Source of the DNA: Treponema sp. OMZ 787
Lineage (GTDB): Bacteria > Spirochaetota > Spirochaetia > Treponematales > Treponemataceae
Assembly: GCF_024181225.1 (NCBI RefSeq)
Contig: NZ_CP051198.1
Coordinates: 1,860,001-1,924,000, forward strand
Direction: 5' to 3'
DNA: 64,000 nt
Below are positions 7,114 to 15,238 of this stretch, piece by piece; positions within the stretch are counted from its first letter, which is position 1; each line of letters starts with the position of its first letter. The position numbers and the translations under genes are program-made. The notes under the pieces are model-generated. The model did no database searches and was not told where the DNA came from. It saw only the letters and a list, made by a program, of their open reading frames with translations.

Positions 7114-7821
7114 CACAAATAGAACTAAACGAAATATAATTATTTTTACAATTTTCAGTACCCTTTGCGGCTGGATAGGATATTTTGTCGATAAATTATA
7201 TTTAATAAGTTTTTTGGTATATCCGGTCGTTACTATAATTGTTATTTTACTGGGCGTAATAACAAAAGGTATCAGATTTTCCAATATGAGTATAGGTCTT
7301 ACGGCCTATTTCGGAATTTTGTTTACACAGATTACAATTCAATTTATAAAAAATATATTTGAAGAATCCGTGTGGAGAGCTTATCTTACAAATCAATTAT
7401 TAAAGTTAAAATTATCCGATTTAAAAATATATTTGCTTATCGGATTTATATGGTGGCTTTGGCATTTGCCTTATATTATGATATTTCTTTCCGAAAGTGA
7501 AATACAAAATACTTTACCTGTTGGAAGATTGACATTTTTTTGATAGGAACAATCGTAGTTACAGTTTGGACGATAATGTATACGGAAATTTTCAGAATTA
7601 CAAAATCCGTATGGCCGTTGGTTATTGCTCATACCATGGAAGACGCGGTAATAAATCCGTTACTTTTATTGGGTATTGTCTCTTTGGTAACCGGTTTTAA
7701 AGATTGTTTTAACACGACAATAAATGAATACACTCAAAAAATAAGAATGACTAAGGCTCTTGAATTACTTTATAACCATGAGTTATCTATTGTAGAAATA
7801 GCACAGACGGTAGGCTATTAG
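7106..7821 (+). pseudogene. CPBP intramembrane protease, T7-tract frameshift
   Basis: The start ATG (7106) overlaps the end of the GNAT gene. The first frame gives four or five hydrophobic segments and the CPBP/Abi catalytic motif 1, EESVWR (EExxxR), then motif 2 FIWWLWHLPY. It then stops at TGA right after a run of seven T (7535-7541). One more T would continue the family sequence: IGTIVVTVWTIMYTEIFR and motif 3 IAHTMEDAVIN (HxxxD/N). All three catalytic motifs are present, so a single base separates on from off. The restored frame runs into an AraC fragment and ends at 7821. It could be phase-variable, a sequencing slip or a true pseudogene. Confidence 0.8.
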
Positions 7822-7896
7822 GGCGACGGCTATTTTCAAAAAGCGTTTAAAGAAACCTACGGAATCAGCCCGTCCCGGATGCGGAAAGATTTGTAA
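7696..7896 (+). pseudogene. C-terminal fragment of an AraC-family regulator
   Basis: In frame with the end of the CPBP sequence: FKDCFNTTINEYTQKIRMTK, ALELLYNHELSIVEIAQTVGY, then TAG (7819-7821), then in the same frame GDGYFQKAFKETYGISPSRM and RKDL. This is the double helix-turn-helix tail of an AraC/XylS regulator, with a stop inside and its sensing domain absent. It has been joined to the 3' end of the CPBP gene by deletion or insertion. Confidence 0.85.
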
Positions 7897-7946
7897 GACA
7901 CCTTTTAAAAATCTATACCTAATTTTTTAGAAGGGACTTTATATAT

Positions 7947-8738
7947 TTAGCCCCCATAAGCGGAATATTTTTTTAAGCCTTTTTTCCATACTATTGCACA
8001 AAAAACACTTAATACCGCTATCCAACAAGCGGCTTTAAGCAAATAGAGGAAAGCTCCATAAAGCGGTTCGTTATCAAGCAAAAAACTTACGGGGATGTGG
8101 GAAATAAAGGCAAAGGGTAAGTTTTTTAAAACATTAAATACCGGTTCGGGCAAAAGGACAAGAGGAAAAATAATACCGGCAGAAATATTTTTAAGTACCC
8201 TTATCGAAGTGTAAAGTGAACAAACGCGTGAAAAGTAAAAGCTGTATAGAGCTATCAAAAAATCGATTAAAAAATTGATAAGATAACCTGCAAATAAAAA
8301 TAGCATAAAAAACACAATCTTCCATGTAAAAAAATTAAACACAAAATAAGGCGACAGTAAAAAATATAAAATCAAAATAGGAAGAGCATTCATCGTAATA
8401 AAAACAAAACGATGCGGTAAATCGGAAGCAAGTTGGTAAATTGCATAATTATACGGTTTTATAAGATAGGTATTTAAGGTACCGAGCCTTATGTCATCCG
8501 AAACTTTAAATATAGAAACGGTTGAGGTGATATTGTATGTTATTAAGGTTAAAAAATAATAAGAAACAATTCCGCCTGCTTCAATAGGCATATCCGTACT
8601 TTGATAACTGACGGCAAGCCATAAAAGCACATTAACGGTAAAAGGAAAAAGCGAAAATAAAAATCCCGAAATAAAATTAACCCTGTACTCCAATTGATTA
8701 GCTAAACTTGTCTTAAAAACTTTATAATAGATATTCAT
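7947..8738 (-). CDS. ABC-2 type permease, DUF990-like
   Basis: A 263-residue membrane protein with six hydrophobic segments. It starts MNIYYKVFKTSLANQLEYRV, an N-terminus shared with the other permease of this operon (9773-10561, SKAYFKGSLMNLMEYKFNF). The family (ABC-2 permeases once called DUF990) works as two different permeases plus one ATPase in drug or lipid export. The start was set at 8738, after AGGGAAAGATT, 31 bases after the ATPase stop. A frame-open extension to 8825 overlaps the ATPase gene and has no suitable site. Third gene of the operon. Substrate unknown. Confidence 0.8.
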   Translation of the reverse strand: MNIYYKVFKTSLANQLEYRVNFISGFLFSLFPFTVNVLLWLAVSYQSTDMPIEAGGIVSYYFLTLITYNITSTVSIFKVSDDIRLGTLNTYLIKPYNYAIYQLASDLPHRFVFITMNALPILILYFLLSPYFVFNFFTWKIVFFMLFLFAGYLINFLIDFLIALYSFYFSRVCSLYTSIRVLKNISAGIIFPLVLLPEPVFNVLKNLPFAFISHIPVSFLLDNEPLYGAFLYLLKAACWIAVLSVFCAIVWKKGLKKYSAYGG

Positions 8739-8769
8739 AATCTTTCCCTTAAAATAATTAAATAAAAAA

Positions 8770-9792
8770 TCAGCCGGCCGCCGTATATAATTTTCTGATA
8801 ACATCTTCCATCGATATATTTTCAATGGTAATATCGCTTAGGTCTTCGATAAAATCATTGGAAATACTTTTTAATATATCCAAACTATCTGAAGCATCGG
8901 CAGAAATTTTAACGGTATCTTCTCCTCTTTTTTCTGCAAAAAGCCCTTCCCTTTCGCGCAAGATTTTTATAATTTTTTCAGCGTTTGGGAATTTTAATTT
9001 TAGTATAAAGTATTTTTTATTTAAAAACTTATTTTTAAAATGAACAAATGAATCGGAATATATTTTTTCACCGTTGTTTATTAAAATCAATTCGCTGCAA
9101 AGAGAAACAATGTCGTTAAAATTATGACTTGTCAATATAAGCGTGGAATGATATGTACTGCAATACTGTTTTAAAAAATCCCGTATAGCATATTGTGTAA
9201 TGATGTCGAGTCCTATTGTCGGCTCATCAAGAAAAATAAGTTTCGGTTTATGAATGAGGGCTGCTATCAATTCCATCTTCATCCGCTCTCCCAAAGAAAG
9301 CCGCCTCACTTGAACGTTCAGCTCTTTTTCGACACCGAGTATTTCGATCATCGTGTTAAGCGCTTTTTTATAATCGGCATCTTCAAGTTCGTAAATAGTT
9401 TTATTGAGTTCAAAAGAATCCATAGCCGGCAAGTCCCACCAAAGCTGACTCTTATTTCCCATCACCATTGAAATTTGACGCAAATATTCTTTTTTCTTTT
9501 CAAAAGGATTGAAATTCAATGCGGAAATCTTTCCTTCCGTCGGAAATATTAAACCCGACAGCATTTTAAGCGTCGTAGTTTTTCCTGCACCGTTTAAACC
9601 GATTAAACCCGTTATCGAACCTTGATGAATTTGAAAAGAAAGATTTTTAACGGCAGACTTATAAAGTTTTTCCCGCTTAAATATATTTTTAATGCTTCCT
9701 TTAAGACCTGCATCTTTTTTATAATAAGCATAAGTCTTGCAAATATTTTCTGCAACAATACTGTTCACATTATTAACTGCCTGATCCGACAT
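8770..9792 (-). CDS. ABC-2 transporter ATP-binding protein
   Basis: A 340-residue ATPase: Walker A GLNGAGKT, Q-loop VMGNKSQLWWDLP (the WWDLP form is typical of exporters paired with DUF990 permeases), signature LSLGERMKMEL, Walker B LIFLDEPTIGLD and switch LTSHN. Before the core is the extended N-terminus (KNIFKREKLYKSAVKNLSF) common in this subgroup, and about 90 C-terminal residues follow. It powers the flanking permeases. The start ATG at 9792 follows AAGAGGAGTAAAGCACT and overlaps the upstream permease by 20 bases, which implies translational coupling. Related systems export antibiotics or polysaccharide precursors; no adjacent gene points to either. Confidence 0.88.
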   Translation of the reverse strand: MSDQAVNNVNSIVAENICKTYAYYKKDAGLKGSIKNIFKREKLYKSAVKNLSFQIHQGSITGLIGLNGAGKTTTLKMLSGLIFPTEGKISALNFNPFEKKKEYLRQISMVMGNKSQLWWDLPAMDSFELNKTIYELEDADYKKALNTMIEILGVEKELNVQVRRLSLGERMKMELIAALIHKPKLIFLDEPTIGLDIITQYAIRDFLKQYCSTYHSTLILTSHNFNDIVSLCSELILINNGEKIYSDSFVHFKNKFLNKKYFILKLKFPNAEKIIKILREREGLFAEKRGEDTVKISADASDSLDILKSISNDFIEDLSDITIENISMEDVIRKLYTAAG

Positions 9793-10561
9793 AGTGCTTT
9801 ACTCCTCTTTTAAAAATAAAATTTGACAATATAAAAAAGAAAAAACTCGAAACAAAAGAAACCCCGATGTAGTACCTCGGTAATTTTTCTACGGCAAATA
9901 AAATCGGAAAATTAAAACAAATAAAAAGCGGAACAACAAATATGAGTATTTTTTGAATCAAGCCGGGATATATCTGCATGGGTTTATTTCCGATTGTAAT
10001 AAGTTCCGAACCTATTCCCATAACAATATCCATTCTCATAAACCAAAAAGCTAAGCTCATCAATATAAACATAATCGAATAAATTAAAAAAAAGCCGTTA
10101 AGCGAAAGCAAAATATAAAGCGATAATTTTAATGGCGTCATTTCTATATCGAGTTCGATAAAACAATAAATTAAACCTGCAATATTTATGATGATATTTT
10201 TTATTTGCGGAATATCGAATTCGTTAAACGAAATAGTAAAGCGCGGCGGCAAGGGTTTTAGTAAAATAAAATCCAAGGTGCCGGTATTTATCATTTCGGG
10301 TAATCTTTTTAATCCAGGTACTATCAAAAAAGTAAAAAGTGAATCCATAAGTCCGCCTTGAAAGGTAAGCATCAGCATTCGGTACTTATCCCAACCGTTC
10401 ACCGTTTTTGTGTGAATAAAAATAGTGTTTATAAAAATAAGATACATCAGCATCCATACAAGTTCAAAGGTTCCGCCGCTTATAAAATTGAATTTATATT
10501 CCATTAAATTCATAAGGGAACCTTTAAAATATGCTTTCGATATTAAAAAATATTTTTTCAT
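9773..10561 (-). CDS. ABC-2 type permease, DUF990-like
   Basis: First gene of the exporter operon (262 aa, six hydrophobic segments). Its N-terminus MKKYFLISKAYFKGSLMNLM and the LPEMINTGTLDFILLKPLPP segment match the DUF990 ABC-2 permease pattern; the partner has the equivalent LNTYLIKPYNYAIYQ. The two permeases probably form a heterodimer with the shared ATPase. The start ATG at 10561 follows GACGAGTAGAGTGCG, a weak ribosome-binding site. A TATAAA box lies about 20 bases upstream, but a convincing -35 was not seen. Confidence 0.82.
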   Translation of the reverse strand: MKKYFLISKAYFKGSLMNLMEYKFNFISGGTFELVWMLMYLIFINTIFIHTKTVNGWDKYRMLMLTFQGGLMDSLFTFLIVPGLKRLPEMINTGTLDFILLKPLPPRFTISFNEFDIPQIKNIIINIAGLIYCFIELDIEMTPLKLSLYILLSLNGFFLIYSIMFILMSLAFWFMRMDIVMGIGSELITIGNKPMQIYPGLIQKILIFVVPLFICFNFPILFAVEKLPRYYIGVSFVSSFFFFILSNFIFKRGVKHYVGSGS

Positions 10562-10644
10562 CGCACTCTACTCGTCTAAAATTTATAACGAATACTATCA
10601 CAAAAGAGCGACAGCTATATGTCGTAATTGGATAAAAAATAAAG

Positions 10645-10660
10645 AAAAAGCCGGCTTTTT
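10645..10660 (-). terminator. Probable terminator of the second BceAB-type operon
   Basis: A perfect 16-base palindrome AAAAAGCC/GGCTTTTT just past the stop of the minus-strand permease, followed on that strand by CTTTATTTTTT. Folding would leave a 6-bp stem with a four-base loop, so the terminator is plausible but modest. Confidence 0.45.
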
Positions 10661-10671
10661 ATAAAATTTTA

Positions 10672-12645
10672 TTATCTTATGAAAGGTTTTACCATATTTT
10701 TATACAACTTATACGTCATAAGGTAATACAGAAAAAAAACTGCAAGGTATAAAACTACTTGCGGAACAAGCGTTTGAGCGATAAATACATAATAATTGCC
10801 GTAATAGTAAGTATTGTTTATTATAAGCATATTTATTCCTATCCCTGCCGGTAATGCAAGGCTTACGGGAAACACAAAGAAAAAATATATTTGCTTTTTT
10901 ATTAAAGTGCCTATATCTTTTTGCTCCATTCCCAGTTTGCTTAGCACCCCGCAGCGGTATGTATTAATCCCGGCTTCCGCCATCGCCGAACTTGCCAAAA
11001 CGGAACCGGTCGCAGTTAAAAGAATAATGCCTATATAAAACGAAACCATTATAAAAGCGGCCGCCGTTACTTTATACTGCCGTATACTTTGATACCTTGT
11101 TGTAAATTCTTTGTCGGGAACTTCGATAATCCGTCCGTTTTTTTCGATTCTGTGTACCGGCCGTCCCAGTTCGCGGCATATTTCGACCAAGGTATTTTGC
11201 AGCGCATCTTCGCTGTCGGAAGGTTTTAAATTCCAGAAGTGTTTTCTTTGCTTAGGGATTACATTCGGTATTTCGCTGTCGGCAACGACAATACAAAGGC
11301 GTGAATCCATTGCCCGTATGGGAAGCACGATCACTTCCTTAGGTCTGTACAATTTATCAAAAATGGGATAGGACTTATCTTCAAGATGAGGCTTTTCATC
11401 GTATGTAAGCATATCGACATTTAAAATAAATTGCTCCGGCTCAAGACTCACCGCATCCATACCGTGCATACGGCGTACTTGATTATATACGGATAAGGAG
11501 GTAACTCTCTGCGGTATAGGAGATTCTTCACCCGTAAAGGCATACCATATTTCGGTGTGTGTATCGTAATATTCGGAAATAACGGCTTCACTTACAATGC
11601 CTATTTTTGCATCCAAAAGAGCGCTTACTCCCTTATCAAAATCGACTACATCTTTTGAATCGGGGGAATCCTGAGCATGTAAAAGCGTCAAATCGTATAG
11701 TACCTTGCCTTCTCTGTCGAGATTATAAAAACCTACCGACATAAAGCCCATATTAAACGCAACCAAACCGACAAGGGCAAGAAGCGTAATTAAGCCGAGT
11801 TTTGCCGCAAAAGAAGCAAGTTTGCTGTTTGAAAAAATTGCCGCCAAATTCTTTTGCTCATACGAATTGCTTCCCCGTGTTTTTAATTTAAATATAAAGG
11901 CGGGAAAAAAATATGCAATACCGAACAAACCGATAAGCATACCGAAAAACGAAAGGGTATATAAATTACCCGGGTTTTCTTTTGTTACCCCATGGAGAAT
12001 ATAAGCGTACGAAGCAAGCAACAAAAATAAAAAAACAAACAGGGGCATAGTAAATCTTTTTACTTTTATTTTTTCGTTTTCGGCCGCTTGCTTAAGTAAA
12101 TCTATTATCTTTATATGTTTAAATTTTAGCGACCCCTTAAAAATATAAAACGCATATATACAAAATACAACCAAAACCGTTTTTACAACCTCGGACACCG
12201 GTAAAAAAAGTGTTGTCTTATACTCCAAATCCAAAAAAGACATAACGATTTTGGGAAGTACCGTATACAAAAGCGAGCCTAACACAAGTCCCAACGCGCA
12301 GGAAAAAAGCCCCAACATAGCTTGTTCAATCCCGTATAATAGATTGATGTTTTTATTTTCGACCCCCAAAAGCATATACGAAGCGAATTCTTTCAGGCGC
12401 AAGTTAAAAATGTACTTTCCCATATAGCGTATAAACCAAAACAAAACAAAAATTACCGCAACCTTGGCACAGGAAAACAAAGCTTTAAATGTTTCCATAT
12501 TGCGCAGACGGGGATTATTTATTTGCTCATCTTGACTGACCGTAAAAATCGTACATAAAAAAGCGATACATAACGCAACCGTTATTATGTATATTGAATA
12601 GTCTTTAAAAGATTTTTTTGCGTTTATTACACTTAACTTAAACAT
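10672..12645 (-). CDS. FtsX-like ABC permease, BceB-type
   Basis: A 657-residue permease with the same layout as the one at 1318-3309: MFKLSVINAKKSFKDYSIYI start, four N-terminal helices, two central helices, a long extracytoplasmic loop (roughly residues 320-520) and three C-terminal helices. The start was placed at 12645, one base after the ATPase stop, behind GGGGGAGTGAT. The longer open frame to 12696 lies within the ATPase gene. Together with 12647-13390 it forms a complete MacB/BceAB-like transporter. The loop sequence differs strongly from the first system, suggesting a different ligand. No two-component system is adjacent. Confidence 0.86.
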   Translation of the reverse strand: MFKLSVINAKKSFKDYSIYIITVALCIAFLCTIFTVSQDEQINNPRLRNMETFKALFSCAKVAVIFVLFWFIRYMGKYIFNLRLKEFASYMLLGVENKNINLLYGIEQAMLGLFSCALGLVLGSLLYTVLPKIVMSFLDLEYKTTLFLPVSEVVKTVLVVFCIYAFYIFKGSLKFKHIKIIDLLKQAAENEKIKVKRFTMPLFVFLFLLLASYAYILHGVTKENPGNLYTLSFFGMLIGLFGIAYFFPAFIFKLKTRGSNSYEQKNLAAIFSNSKLASFAAKLGLITLLALVGLVAFNMGFMSVGFYNLDREGKVLYDLTLLHAQDSPDSKDVVDFDKGVSALLDAKIGIVSEAVISEYYDTHTEIWYAFTGEESPIPQRVTSLSVYNQVRRMHGMDAVSLEPEQFILNVDMLTYDEKPHLEDKSYPIFDKLYRPKEVIVLPIRAMDSRLCIVVADSEIPNVIPKQRKHFWNLKPSDSEDALQNTLVEICRELGRPVHRIEKNGRIIEVPDKEFTTRYQSIRQYKVTAAAFIMVSFYIGIILLTATGSVLASSAMAEAGINTYRCGVLSKLGMEQKDIGTLIKKQIYFFFVFPVSLALPAGIGINMLIINNTYYYGNYYVFIAQTLVPQVVLYLAVFFLYYLMTYKLYKNMVKPFIR

Positions 12646-12646
12646 A

Positions 12647-13390
12647 TCACTCCCCCAAGGCGATTGCCGCTTTAAAAATCTCTTCATAAAATGCACGGCG
12701 CGAATTATGTACGTTTTTTAATTCCGAAAACAATTTTCCGTCTTTTAAAAAAAGCACCCTGCCGGAATACGAAGCGCAAAAAGCGTCGTGCGTTACCATT
12801 ATAATGGTTGTACCCAGTTTTTTATTTATTTTGCTAAAGGTTTCCATTAAAACTTTTGTCGAATGCGAATCCAATGCCCCGCTCGGTTCATCCGCCATAA
12901 GAATCTTAGGTTTATGGATTACCGCCCGTGCGCACGCTGTCCTTTGCTTTTCACCGCCCGATATTTCGTACGGATATTTATCGAGTAAGGAGTCTATCCC
13001 TAAAAGAGAAGCGATATTATTAACTTCTTCTGCAATTTTTTCTTTACGTTCACGGTTAAGCATTAAGCTCAACGCAATATTTTCTTTTACCCGAAGCGCA
13101 TCTATTAAATTATATTCCTGAAAAATAAAGCCCAAATTTTCTCTTCGGAACCGGGCGGTTTCTTTAGGCTTAAGAGACTGTAATTCCTTGCCGTTGATTA
13201 AAATACTCCCGCTTGTAGGAGAATCGATAGTAGAAATACAATTGAGCAACGTGGATTTACCGCTTCCCGAAGGCCCCATTACCGAAAGAAATTCTCCTTC
13301 TGCAAGATCAAAAGAAAAACCGTCGACAACATTTACGGCATTTTCACCCTTTCCGTAGGTTTTAACCAAGTTCCGTGTTTGTAAAATCAT
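12647..13390 (-). CDS. ABC transporter ATP-binding protein, MacB/BceA-type
   Basis: A 247-residue ATPase with Walker A GPSGSGKST, Q-loop FIFQEYN, signature SGGEKQRT, Walker B ILMADEPSGALD and switch MVTHD. It is clearly related to the ATPase at 540-1271; both share the ending pattern FLKDGKL and the THDxFxASY segment. The start is ATG at 13390, with GAGGAG six bases upstream; a TTG two codons earlier abuts that site and is unlikely. It is coupled to the BceB-like permease one base downstream. The exported or sensed substrate is unknown. Confidence 0.88.
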   Translation of the reverse strand: MILQTRNLVKTYGKGENAVNVVDGFSFDLAEGEFLSVMGPSGSGKSTLLNCISTIDSPTSGSILINGKELQSLKPKETARFRRENLGFIFQEYNLIDALRVKENIALSLMLNRERKEKIAEEVNNIASLLGIDSLLDKYPYEISGGEKQRTACARAVIHKPKILMADEPSGALDSHSTKVLMETFSKINKKLGTTIIMVTHDAFCASYSGRVLFLKDGKLFSELKNVHNSRRAFYEEIFKAAIALGE

Positions 13391-13434
13391 ATACAACTCC
13401 TCTATCTATTTTAAACACTCCATCGGCTATGTTG

Positions 13435-14072
13435 TCATAGGAAGAGCGGTGTGTCAAATGTTTTTTCACATTTTAGTACAAAAAAACAATATTGTAATAC
13501 AGCCAATTGTAAAGCTGTCTTTTTTACATCAAGGTTTAATTCCGAAAAAATAGATGTAACCTCAGCCGGAAGCGAATCATTTTCCACTGTTCGCAAAATA
13601 TCTTCAATTTTCTTATTTTTAAAAAATAAAGACCAGTCGGTTTTATTCAATTTTGAAGTTAATTCATGGTAATTTTCTAGAATATTATTAATACTACCCA
13701 AAGATAATTTCATATTTTTTTGAGCTTCTGCCTCACTAACGGCTTTTGCAAATTCCTGTTCTGCACGTTTTTTTTCTGCCTCTGCTTTTTTAAATTCTTG
13801 CTCGGCGCGTTGTTTCTCCGACTTTGCTTTACTCAATTCACGCTCTGCATGTTTCTTTTCTTCCTCCGCTTTCTCAAATTCCGTTTTTGCTTTCATATAC
13901 GGTTCTAACCAGTTTTCAGTAATATCTTTATACAAATTCTCATATAAATTAAATAAATTGACATCACTAGAATCATGATACAGTACAAGAGATTGTTCTT
14001 CAGCATTCAAATTTACACAAAAAGATGTAAAGAATAAAATTATTACAAATATTAATGTTATATTTTTTTCAT
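13435..14072 (-). pseudogene. Exported coiled-coil protein, signal peptide out of frame (A7 tract)
   Basis: The main frame (from about 14010) encodes 190 residues: a globular start, then a charged alanine/glutamate/lysine coiled coil of 14-residue repeats (AEKKRAEQEFAKA and variants, about residues 40-95), and a C-terminal helical part. Upstream, an ATG at 14072 with a strong AGGAGGAAAAT site is followed by seven A and stops after four codons. With one more A the frame would read MKKNITLIFVIILFFTSFCV then NLNAEE, a perfect signal peptide joined to the protein. So one base in the homopolymer (14063-14069 on this strand's complement) controls export. The alternative TTG start at 14010 gives a cytosolic form. 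No family recognised. Confidence 0.65.
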
Positions 14073-14232
14073 ATTTTCCTCCTATGAAAAATAAAAAATG
14101 TAGTTTTTACGGTAAGTCTCTACCATAAAATAAAAGAATTAAGTATTTTCACTTATTATAATTATCTCATATTTTCCGACGCATATCAAGATAAATTTGT
14201 AAAAAAATACTTTTTTATTTATTTTCATCAAA

Positions 14233-15171
14233 TCAAATGCTTCCAAGAAGATTTTTGCCGTAATTGGATAAAAAACTTTTTGCGGTTTTTATAAGTTCTT
14301 CTTGGTAATCTTTTGGAGAGATAACCTTTACTTTGTCTCCGAAGCTGAGGAGGAGAGCCTTCCATAAGCGCTCCCTTGCAGGAACACGAATATGGGTTTT
14401 GTATTTTTGAGAAGAAATTTTTTCGATTACGGAATCGGGGAAGTATTCTTCGATAATAGAAGCATCTTTTTCGTCAAAGGCGATTTCTATATCGATGCAG
14501 GTTTTATAATAGGCAAGCTCTGCTTCTTTCATCTTTTGTTGTATGTCGCCGTGTTTTATAAAAGACCTTTCTTTTGAGAGAACAAGATTTTGCATACGTG
14601 CAACCTTAAAGGTTCTATATTCTTTTTTTTCTTTGATGTATGAAAATAAATACCATGCATACCATTTATAATGAATGGCAAGAGGTTCCGCGCAAACATG
14701 GGAGCTTTTCCCTTCGGAATTGCGGTAATCGAAAACAATATAGTTTTTACTGTTGATAGCTTCTTCTAAAAGCATATTGGAATCCTGCACTTTTTTATTT
14801 TCTTTTGTAACGCTAAAATCCCAAAATACTTTTTGCCCGCCTTCTTTTTCGATAATTGCATTGTATTTTTGGATTAAAGAATTTAGCTTATCGTTTGTAT
14901 ATGAGGTTGCAAGACTTTCCAAGGCGTTTATAATAATCTGCTGTTCGCTGTTTTTGATGTTGATGTTTTTTATTTTATAATTTTCCAAGACAGCATAGCC
15001 GCCGTATCTTCCGCCCAATGTATACACAGGGATTCCGGCTTCTGCTATGCTTGCCATATCGCGCTGAATAGTTCTAACCGACACATTAAAATAGTCGGCT
15101 AAATACTTTGCCGAAACTTTTTCGTGGTTTAATAAATATATAATAATTTCAAGAATGCGTTCAAGTTTCAT
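14233..15171 (-). CDS. WYL-domain transcriptional regulator, YafY-like
   Basis: A 312-residue regulator. Residues 1-60 form an HTH_11 winged helix (LADYFNVSVRTIQRDMASIA, then EAGIPVYTLGGRYGGY). Residues about 140-215 form the WYL ligand-binding domain, here HYKWYAWYLFSYIKEKKEYR with FKVARM, and the rest is the WCX extension. WYL regulators sense nucleotides, nucleic-acid breaks or other ligands and often control defence or stress genes. It is a single minus-strand gene 67 bases downstream of valS, so the target is unclear; the nearest candidates are the transporter genes below it. The start ATG lies after an A-rich stretch without a clear ribosome-binding site. Confidence 0.87.
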   Translation of the reverse strand: MKLERILEIIIYLLNHEKVSAKYLADYFNVSVRTIQRDMASIAEAGIPVYTLGGRYGGYAVLENYKIKNINIKNSEQQIIINALESLATSYTNDKLNSLIQKYNAIIEKEGGQKVFWDFSVTKENKKVQDSNMLLEEAINSKNYIVFDYRNSEGKSSHVCAEPLAIHYKWYAWYLFSYIKEKKEYRTFKVARMQNLVLSKERSFIKHGDIQQKMKEAELAYYKTCIDIEIAFDEKDASIIEEYFPDSVIEKISSQKYKTHIRVPARERLWKALLLSFGDKVKVISPKDYQEELIKTAKSFLSNYGKNLLGSI

Positions 15172-15238
15172 TTTTTAAATCAGCAACTTTGCGCTCTTTG
15201 CACCCCTTGCGGTTTAAAAAGAGTTCAGTATCCCCTGC

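Noticed and set aside
7541-7546. UGA in the CPBP gene as a selenocysteine codon (selB is in the window)
   Set aside because: The TGA is followed directly by TAG in the same frame, and no selenoprotein context is present.
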